Below are positions 56,920 through 64,000 of a stretch of 64,000 nucleotides of DNA, in pieces (the stretch's first letter is position 1; each line of letters starts with the position of its first letter). A program made the translations under genes and the position numbers. The notes beneath the pieces are model-generated. The model was not told the DNA's origin and did no database searches. It saw only the letters and a program-made list of their open reading frames with translations. Location: the NCBI RefSeq assembly GCF_037893015.1, contig NC_133658.1:61361636-61425635 (forward strand), in the 5' to 3' direction. Source of the DNA: Macrotis lagotis. Its lineage: Eukaryota > Chordata > Mammalia > Peramelemorphia > Peramelidae.

Positions 56920-58432
56920 TTTAATCATCTGCTTCAGAATTTACTCAACTGTTGGTCAAGTTGAGGATGCTCAATAGCTAATCTCAGTTTTCAAAAAGTG
57001 CCAAATTTAGGCCAAACTAATTTGTTAGCTGAACTGTTTGCAGTTTTAGATCAAATTTAATAAAATGTCACAATATATAAAATTGATCATAAGGTACAAT
57101 GCTCTCAAATTTAATCAACATATAGTATTAGCTATAATGTCTTTAGAATCCACCTTAAAAAAAAAGGAAGTTACTGATATTATAAATTTTGCTTCAAACT
57201 TCACTCCTTCCTTTGAGAATTTTCTCTTTTAGAAAATTTAGTCAAAAGTTAGTGCACACAATTTTTAAAGAATTAATTTCAAGAGTTTAATGACAATTTC
57301 CTTTTCTATTTAAGGTGCCACAAGGATTTTTCCCATCTGCAGGAAAAATTAGTCTGCTGATATAGGGCTCTTTTATATGTGAGAAAAGTAATAATCCTTC
57401 CTTTGCTCTAATTCTGGCCTAGGGGTCCTTGTGCAAGGGGTCACATAGTTTGGGCTAAGACCTCAACCCTCACTTTCCATTATGGCTCAATGTAAACTGA
57501 CCAAGTAGACAGGACTGCCTTGGTAGGCTAGTCACAATCCTGGTTCTCAGCTTATGAATCTAAATAAAGTCCCTAATAGGGAGTCCCTCCTGGTGGTCCA
57601 CAGTGTTCCAAGATGTGGTAGTTTGCTATTGAGAGTGCTGTCACAGCAAGACCCTCAAGACAGCTTTAGGATGACTGCTACCAATTGAAGTGCAAGGATG
57701 GATAGAAGGCTTATACCTAGCAAAATGTTTACAGATAACTAATTGGACAGATAAACTAACTAGGTGCAGGAATGAGACTTTTTGGATAGGGCCAATTCTA
57801 GAATTTGTTTTGCTTGACTATGCATATTGGTTAAAAGGGAGCTAATTGGTTAAATGGAGGGAGCTAATTGAAATACAATACAATACAAGGAATTAAAAAC
57901 AAAAACAAGGAGCATAGTAGGCCTTATATAAGTGTTAGCTATTGTTCTTATCTTTAAAGATAATGGGATTTTCCCAATAATGAGCTTCCTGGGCCACAGT
58001 GGAGAATTTAGAGAAGTCCAGTTTGGGATAACTCTAATTATCATACAATGTTTTATTTTGCTTTTTAAAAAAAAATATTAACCCTATTGTCTATTTGTAA
58101 TTTCCAATGTAATTGGGAAATAGGAAGGTTGAACAGTAACACACTTGATCAATTTAATGAGTCCGCTAAATTACCTGAATGAAGTTATAGGGTGTGAACT
58201 TTTTTCGGAGAGGGCATCTGCTATGAGGCAACTTATGTACTCTATCCCATTTCTCTATTTGGCCAGCTCAAGCTACTTCCTGATTATTCAAGATGGAAAT
58301 CAGAAAGAATGAACTTTCATCAGAGTAACCCTTTCCCCTCTCGGCTTCTTGAATGAGCTGTGAAATATCTCTCTCTTTAGAATTTTCTTTCCTTGGTTTT
58401 CAGGAGCAAATTTCACTATGCATGCATATGTT

Positions 58433-58460
<28 letters not shown>
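58433..58460. repeat. (CA)14 microsatellite
   Basis: Uninterrupted CA dinucleotide run, likely polymorphic. Confidence 0.95.
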
Positions 58461-58463
<3 letters not shown>

Positions 58464-58604
58464 CAAAACACCTTACAACAGAAGAACATATCTTGAAAGG
58501 AGCAATTCCTGGACTTCCTAACTCCTGACAGTTTTTTGCCTTTCTGTTACTTTGCTTTGTATAGGTCAAACAACAACAGTCCTGAGAATGATCATTTTCT
58601 TTTT

Positions 58605-59306
58605 TTTTACTTCCTTTTTTTATTTTAAAAATGTATTTTTCTGTTTATATGTAAAGATGGTTTCAACATTCATTTTTGTAAAGTTTTCTCCCTCCCACCC
58701 TTCCTTCCTCCTCACCACCCCCCTAAAATAGCAAGTAATCTAATATGAATTATACATGCACGATGATGTTACATTTATTTCCATATTAGTAATGCTATGA
58801 AAAATGAACAGGAACAAAAGGGAACAAACAAGAAAAAAAAACAAAAAATAAATTTAAAAAGTGAAAATATAATGCCTTAATCTGCATTTAAACTCCAGTC
58901 CTTTATGTAGATATGGATGGCATTTTCCATCACAAGTTTTTTAGAATTATCTTTGATCACTGTTACTGAAAAGGGCTAATTAAGTCCATCATAGTTGATC
59001 TCACACAATGCTACAGCTATTGTGTACAATGTTTTCCTGGTTCTGCTCACTTCACTCAGCTTCAGTTCATGTAAATCTTTCCAGATATTTCTGAATCTGC
59101 CTATTCATCGTTTCTTTTTTTTTATTTTATTATTTTAAGGCAATGGGGTTAAGTGACTTGCCCAAGATCACACAGCTAGGCAATTATTAAGTGTCTGAGG
59201 CCATATTTGAACTCAGGTCCTCCTGCAGCACCTCCAAGGCAGGTGCTTCATCTACTATACCACCTAGTTCCCATCATTTCTTATAGAACAATAATATTCC
59301 ATCACA
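58605..59306 (-). mobile_element. Old L1 3' end, reverse, split by a SINE
   Basis: Reverse 3' UTR (tttatatgtaaagatggttt, atgcacgatgatgttacat) and ORF2 end (ttctgctcacttcactcag), continuing after the SINE with ttcttatagaacaataatatt. Confidence 0.8.
59112..59271 (-). repeat. L1-tailed tRNA/CORE SINE, reverse, inside old L1
   Basis: Reverse copy ending taccacctagttccc; duplicated catcgtttct / catcatttct at the flanks. Confidence 0.88.
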
Positions 59307-59386
59307 GAGAATGAACATTTTCATTCATGAGAGTTAACTCATGGACAATCCTAAATTTCAGAGTTTCTGAGTCAGGTACCAGTAGT

Positions 59387-59490
59387 CTTGGTGGTGGTGG
59401 TGGTGTTAGGGTGGTGGTGGTGGTGATGATGAAAGTGCAGTGGTAGTGAAGTGGTGATAATGAAGTGGGAGTAGGAGTAGGAGTAACATT
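59387..59490 (+). repeat. GGT/GAT-rich simple repeat
   Basis: (GGT)n with a TTAGGG-like interruption, then gatgatgaaagtg and gtagga units. It gives open frames but no gene. Confidence 0.85.
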
Positions 59491-59520
59491 ATTATTAAAG
59501 ATAATTTCCTTAATAGCACA

Positions 59521-59586
59521 CTTCTGAATTCAGAAGATGTGAGAAGTCAACAAGAGTAAAGCCTTGTGGCCTTGAGGGGCCACAAG
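59521..59586. repeat. Perfect 16 bp palindrome and adjacent 9 bp hairpin
   Basis: CTTCTGAATTCAGAAG (59521-59536) is a perfect palindrome. CTTGTGGCC (59563-59571) and GGCCACAAG (59578-59586) form a perfect 9 bp stem with a 6-base loop. No known element was recognised. Confidence 0.8.
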
Positions 59587-60589
59587 ATTTGGACCTTGCT
59601 AATGCTTCATGATACTGCTGTGGCTAGTTCCAGTGATGCAAGTACATGATGAGTAGGGAGTATTTGTTCAGTATAGTTTATCTTTCAGGGAAGTCTGATA
59701 AGTAAAATGGGTTATTTGAGAATTTCATGGTTCCTGCATTTGTCTATGAAAAGCTGAGTTATTTGTATCTAATGCATTTTCTGTAATGAAATAAAAACCA
59801 AACTATTATCTATTCTATGCTGAGCCTGCATGCAGCTCAGGGAGACCCTGCCATCCATATGTGGGAAGTCTATGACTAAGCTTCATTTTAATAATTTTCC
59901 TGGAGTTTTATACCTTCACAGGAACAGTGTCAAAGAACTTGATTTCTCTATAGTCAAGCTCACTGGGTAGAACCCTTGAGGGGAGAGGGGCTATTGGGGA
60001 GCCAATAGGGTATTACCAATTGTCCCTAGTTTGTTTTATGAGGCTAAGAGGAATAAGCATCTGATACTCATTTATTTAATAAATGATTAAATCATATCAA
60101 AGAAATGGAGGTTCAGTAACTTCTACCTTCCCTCAATGGCTAACTAGGAAATAAATGATAGAATTTGTAATTCTTTTTTCCATAGTCCTTATCCCCAAAG
60201 CAGTATTTAAAAGTTTTGCCCTTAGGCAAGACTTTTCTCATCTAAAAGACAATTTGCTACTAACTCTTAGGACCTAATATGGAGCCAAGAACTGGTCTAT
60301 TAGTGAGTCACAGGCAGAGAGGAGTGTGCTGATAAATGTTTTTAACAACCAACTCTAGAGAAAAAAATGTACGTATGATGCACTTCAAAGTTTAATTTTT
60401 ATTATTAACATTTTCTCCACTTTCTTAAGTCTAAACAATCAATAAAACAATAAATCAAGCTCTGATTTGTGACTTTTGCCAATTTCCAAGATATAAATAT
60501 TCCCACTGAAAATTTAACGGTAGGTTCCTCGTAAGAGATATCTTCAGCTCTCTCTTCTGGCAGGGCAAGTAAAAACTATGAAGGACTTA

Positions 60590-61024
60590 AGATGAAAAAT
60601 ACTATCCATCCCCAAAGAGAGAGCTGATAGCATGTGGATACAGATTGAAGCAGACTTTTTTTTAAACTTTATTTTTCTTGAGGTTTCTTTTTTCTTGAGG
60701 GGGTCAATGTTTTCTTTTATAACATTATTATTGGGCAGGTAGGTGATGCAGTAGATAGAGTACTGGTCCTGGAGTTAGAAAGACCTGAGTTCAAATACGA
60801 ACCTAGACACTTAATAATCGCTTAGCTATGTGACCTTGGGCAAGTCATTGTCTTGCAAAAAAAATCATTTAAAATGAGATTATTATGGAAATGTTTTACA
60901 TAACTACACATTTTTAACCTATATCAAATAACTTGCTTTCTCAATGAAGGAGAGTGGGATGAGAAGAAGGGAGATAATTCAGTATGTTAAAACTTGTTTT
61001 TATATGTAACCAGGGGAAAATAAA
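60590..61024 (+). mobile_element. Old L1 3' end, interrupted by a SINE
   Basis: ggacttaagatgaaaaatact, tttgttttgag-like text and gctttctcaatgaaggagag, interrupted at 60729-60868, ending aataaaattaat. Confidence 0.65.
60729..60868 (+). repeat. L1-tailed tRNA/CORE SINE
   Basis: Copy from gggcaggtaggtgatgcagt to cattgtcttgcaaa; slightly shortened before the tail. Confidence 0.85.
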
Positions 61025-61026
61025 AT

Positions 61027-61166
61027 TAATTTGTTTCAAGGCAATGGGGTTAAATGACTTGCCCAAGGCCAACACAGCTAAGTAATTATTATCTGAGGTT
61101 GGATTTGAACTGGGGTTCTCCTAACTTCGGGGCTGGTGCTCTATCCACTGTGCCACCTAGCTGCCC
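61027..61166 (-). repeat. L1-tailed tRNA/CORE SINE, reverse
   Basis: Reverse copy caaggcaatggggttaaatg ... gccacctagctgccc, with A/T-rich flanks. Confidence 0.88.
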
Positions 61167-61196
61167 TAATAAAAATATTTTTAAAAAATAATGTGG

Positions 61197-61365
61197 GGGA
61201 AGTTAGGTGGCATGGTGGATAGAGCACCTGCCTTGGAATTCAAATCTGGCCTCAAACACTTAATATCACTTAGCTGTGTGGCCTTGGGCAAGCCACTTAA
61301 CCCCATTGCCTAGAAAAACCAAAAAAACAAACAAATAAATAAATGAATAAATAAATAAAGGGATA
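61197..61365 (+). repeat. L1-tailed tRNA/CORE SINE
   Basis: Shortened around the B box. The tail has (AAAT)n units. Duplication AAAAAATAATGTGG at 61183-61196 and 61366-61379. It lies 30 bp from the opposite-strand copy at 61027-61166. Confidence 0.9.
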
Positions 61366-61384
61366 AAAAAATAATGTGGTTTAG

Positions 61385-61545
61385 TAGGAAAGAATACTAA
61401 TCCTGACATCAGAAGGCCAGAATTTGAGGACTAATTCTTATAAAGTCACATGAAATCTGAGCAAGTCACCCAACCTGAGTCTCATCTCCTCATTTACAAA
61501 AAGGAGACAATAATTCTTGTACTACCTACTCCAAAGGACCCTTCA
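61385..61545 (+). repeat. MIR, + strand
   Basis: Decayed MIR: tttagtaggaaagaatactaa, aatctgagcaagtcacccaa, tgagtctcatctcctcattt. Confidence 0.65.
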
Positions 61546-61699
61546 TAATAAAACCTTACATTTGTGTAGGATTTGAGGAGGGATTGTGTGTTCATTAACT
61601 CATTTGATCCTCACAACAATCCTCTGAGAATATCTGGTAGATCCTATTATACTTATTATACAGATAAGGAAAATCACAATTAGTAGAAAATAAAGAAAC

Positions 61700-62050
61700 T
61701 TCTAAATTTGGAGTAAAAAGTTCTGAGTTCTAACACCCTGATTTTGCCACTTGATAATTGGGTGACTGTAAGAGACTGTTGCAACATTATACGGCAGTAC
61801 AGCCTGAGGGAGTGAGCGCCTGCTTCATTGGCTACTTAAAGAGCTGAGGGAAAACCAGGGACAAGGAGGAGTATTTAAGCACTTGTGAAATAAAGAGAGA
61901 ACTTGCCATCTTTGTCTCTGGCTCTTCAGTGTTCACCTGAATAAAATATAGGTAAGGAAGTATAATTTAGCAGGCAGGCACCTAACACGTGACCTCAAAA
62001 TCTTTAAACCTCTCTGAGCCTCAGTTTCCTCATCAGTATGAAGAGATGTA
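61700..62050 (+). repeat. MIR, + strand, split by a solo LTR
   Basis: Left half 61700-61766 (gttctgagttctaacaccct, gccacttgataattgggtgac). Right half 61988-62050 (tttaaacctctctgagcctc, agtttcctcatcagtatga). They join smoothly if the LTR is left out. Confidence 0.8.
61767..61987 (+). mobile_element. Solo LTR of an endogenous retrovirus (fossil)
   Basis: A 221 bp element beginning TGTAAGAG and ending CCTAACA, with near-identical 6 bp flanking repeats (61761-61766 and 61988-61993). It contains a TATA-like gtatttaag and an AATAAA, ordered as in a retroviral LTR, and sits inside a MIR. No internal retroviral sequence is attached, so it is the usual solo LTR left by recombination. The family is not identified; it is younger than the MIR it interrupts. 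Confidence 0.75.
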
Positions 62051-62690
62051 GTTTTAGTGAAGTCAATCAAATCATTCACCACACTTGTAGCTGCCACCGA
62101 AGTTCTTTCCTGATACTTTCACCAGCAGAGGATACATCTTAATTCAGTCAACAGATGGGAACCAGGAGGAAGGAGATAAGAATGCCTCAACCTTTGCCTT
62201 GATACCCTCACGGTTATCAGAGGAAGACTCTGTGAACTTCAGAAGACCAGAGATTTGGACTTTTCATTGAAATCCTAGCAGCATTCCTCAGATGGCAGCA
62301 GCTGGCAGCAGTTTTGGCATTAGATGCTGAGGATGAACTGGACAGTTTCAGTCCTCTATGAGAAGAACAACGGAAAAACCTATGCTATCCTTATAAGGAT
62401 CTCCAGTTAGAAGTTTTCTAGATGTTTTGTCCTCCTTTTGCCTTTTCAACTTGAGCCCACTTTCTCTTGAACCTAAGAGTGTTTATAGACTTTTTGAGAG
62501 CTTATTTTGTGCCAACTGTTATTATACCTCCTTGGTAAAGACATGTTTTAAAAGCAAAGCCTGACTGCTTCATTGATAACTGACTGATAATCATGAAGTG
62601 GAGCATACCAGTCCCTGTAAGGGATTGTTCCTAAAATCCGAGGGGATGTGTAACCAGCTATTCTCTGTCATAGGCCAATGCAAAAGTAGG
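62050..62690. other. Unassigned DNA
   Basis: No gene or named repeat recognised. It may include the decayed upstream part of the RTE-like LINE that is recognisable from 62690. Confidence 0.35.
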
Positions 62691-62691
62691 T

Positions 62692-63826
62692 CATTAGCAC
62701 ACACTACAAGTAAAATGGCTACAAGTAAAAAGACTATGTGCTTCCTCTGGGCTTTTTAGCATGATGCTATCAAGCACCTTCACTGAGAAAAAAGTCAGCT
62801 TCTGCACTGATGGTAAAATCAGTGTAGCCTTGAAAAGGCTACAAGTCAAGACTAAAGTAGAGACAGTTGGGGTGCATGATCTCCTGTTTGCAGATGATAG
62901 TATACTCATTGCAGCCTTTGAAGCTGAGATGCAAAAAAGTATGAATTGATTCAATGCTGCTTGTGTTAACTTTGGCCTAACAACACTAAGAAAACATAGG
63001 TGCTCATCAGTTACAGTAAATGCAGAAATTTGAATACTGTGGCTAAGTTCCCTTACTTTGTTAGTGTACTTTCCAGAGTGATACACATGAATAATGAGGT
63101 TAACACACTCATTACTAGAGCTAACTCAGTGTTTGGGAGATTCCAAATGAAAGTGTGGGAGAGAAGTGTTAGATTGACTCCCACATTGGTCTACAGAGGC
63201 CTTGTGATGACCTCCTTACTCTATGCCTTTGAAACCTGAACAATCTACCAGTGCCAGGCTAGGAAACTGAATCTCTTGCATCTGAATTATCTTAGGAAGA
63301 TTTTAAAGGTCACCTGGAAGGATGAGATGCCAGGTCCTTTCTAAAACTAAATTGCCAAATTTCCAAACTCTGCTACAGAGTACAACTCCAATGAGTTGAT
63401 CACATTGCTCAAATGATAAATGTACCCTTATCCAAAAGACCATTTTATGGAGAACTCACACTGGCAAATGTTCACTGGGGGTAAGGGGCTGTCAGAAAAA
63501 GTGATACAAGGACATTTTCAAGATCTACTCAAGAACTTTGGAATTGATTGTGCAACATGGGAGACATTGGCACAGGACCACCCAGCATGGCATGCCCTCA
63601 TCAGAGCAAAGCAGAATTGGAGTAGCCAAAACGAAATGTGAGATACACAAGTTTATGCACAAGAGAATCTACCCCAAGTGTTCATATATGTTGTTCACTC
63701 CCAACCCGTGGTAGAGTATTCTTCTGAGCTCTTGTTGGTCCAAACTGATCAGCTACAGTCAGACACACTGCAAGACTCTAGCATAGTAATGTCATCTTGG
63801 TCTTCTGAGAATGGACAACTGTAGAG
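62692..63826 (+). mobile_element. RTE-like LINE, 3' end with RT C-terminus
   Basis: Decayed non-LTR retrotransposon. Readable blocks: VKTKVETVGVHDLLFADDSI (about 62845-62905, with the catalytic FADD intact), RANSVFGRFQMKVWE and TPTLVYRGLVMTSLLYAFET (63120-63238), and DLLKNFGIDCATWETLAQDH (63525-63580). These match the C-terminal part of RTE-type elements, distinct from the L1 copies. Frames shift between blocks, and the 5' end is missing. The 3' end (gtcatcttggtcttctgaga atggacaac) resembles the tails of the SINEs at 24480-24866 and 35601-35896. Confidence 0.8.
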
Positions 63827-64000
63827 GGCCAGCCCCAGGGAGTGATAATCACATATCCTTGGTGATCTTCATCAAAGATATGTATGGATTATTGCTCAAT
63901 GTATGGATCCATTGGCTCACCAGCGAACCCTGACCTAGGATAATCTGTGGTTCAGAGGTGGTTATAAAAGGTTTCTTTGCAGATTTCTAAGAACAAATGT
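63827..64000. other. Unassigned right edge
   Basis: Short stretch after the RTE-like LINE; nothing recognised. In human the next gene in this direction would be PLA2G15, but no exon of it is seen here. Confidence 0.4.

Larger units (their letters stand above)
55531..58600. other. 3 kb AT-rich stretch without assigned feature
   Basis: No host coding signal. Contains a SINE (56772-56919) and a (CA)14 run (58433-58460). Two related phrases, aaaagtcagtacacacaattt (about 56087) and aaaagttagtgcacacaattt (about 57243), suggest decayed repeated structure. I cannot name the family. Confidence 0.35.

Noticed and set aside
4386-61365. tRNA genes at the many SINE heads
   Set aside because: The A- and B-box-like sequences belong to SINEs with CORE parts and tails; none folds as a complete tRNA with an anticodon arm.
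4386-61365. CRISPR-like array of regularly recurring repeats
   Set aside because: The repeats are dispersed SINEs at irregular spacing, in both orientations and with target duplications, in a mammalian genome.
62694-63086. 130-codon frame on the - strand
   Set aside because: It is the antisense shadow of the RTE-like LINE reverse-transcriptase region.
42260-64000. Exons of PLA2G15 or another neighbour expected from human gene order
   Set aside because: No matching protein segment with splice sites was found; the gene is probably beyond the right edge.

Overview
The window is nuclear DNA from a mammal, almost certainly a marsupial. Two host genes are recognisable from their spliced exons, and both match the human 16q22.1 neighbours SLC7A6OS and SLC7A6. 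The introns and intergenic DNA are packed with marsupial-type repeats: about two dozen short tRNA/CORE-headed SINEs ending in a TTGCCTTGC-A(n) tail (WSINE1/Mar1 type), L1 copies of marsupial type, RTE-like LINE sequence and RTE-tailed SINEs. The species cannot be fixed from this; an Australidelphian (dasyurid or Dromiciops-like) is my guess from the SINE type.

Layout. 1-4000: the last three coding exons of SLC7A6OS on the + strand and its 3' UTR; earlier exons lie left of the window. 4000-13260: intergenic DNA between two convergent genes, holding a 4.6 kb L1 (7597-12220) with a SINE in its tail. 13260-41000: SLC7A6 on the - strand. Its 3' UTR is about 13262-15306. Nine coding exons (15307-32121) encode 514 residues with matching splice phases throughout. 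A long intron 1 leads to a predicted non-coding first exon ending at 40959 in a strong CpG island (about 40220-41900). 41850-42180: a recent 162 bp tandem duplication. 42260-64000: no host gene recognised; L2, several minus-strand L1 copies, a pogo/Tigger-like DNA transposon nested in L1, a solo LTR inside a MIR, and the 3' end of an RTE-like LINE.

Function. SLC7A6 (y+LAT2) is the light chain of a heteromeric amino-acid exchanger that pairs with 4F2hc/SLC3A2. SLC7A6OS is the Iwr1-type factor linked to nuclear import of RNA polymerase II. They are neighbours arranged tail to tail, not parts of one pathway.

Novelty. I found no new gene system, CRISPR array or unexplained coding region. The most interesting signals are a tiny upstream ORF that would be created by the SLC7A6 exon 1/exon 2 splice, an 18-C tract serving as the pyrimidine tract of a SLC7A6 acceptor, the 162 bp tandem duplication that cuts a SINE beside the promoter, a site hit by L1 and then SINE insertion, a four-layer nest (older DNA / L1 / pogo / SINE), and one SINE head family carrying three different LINE tails.
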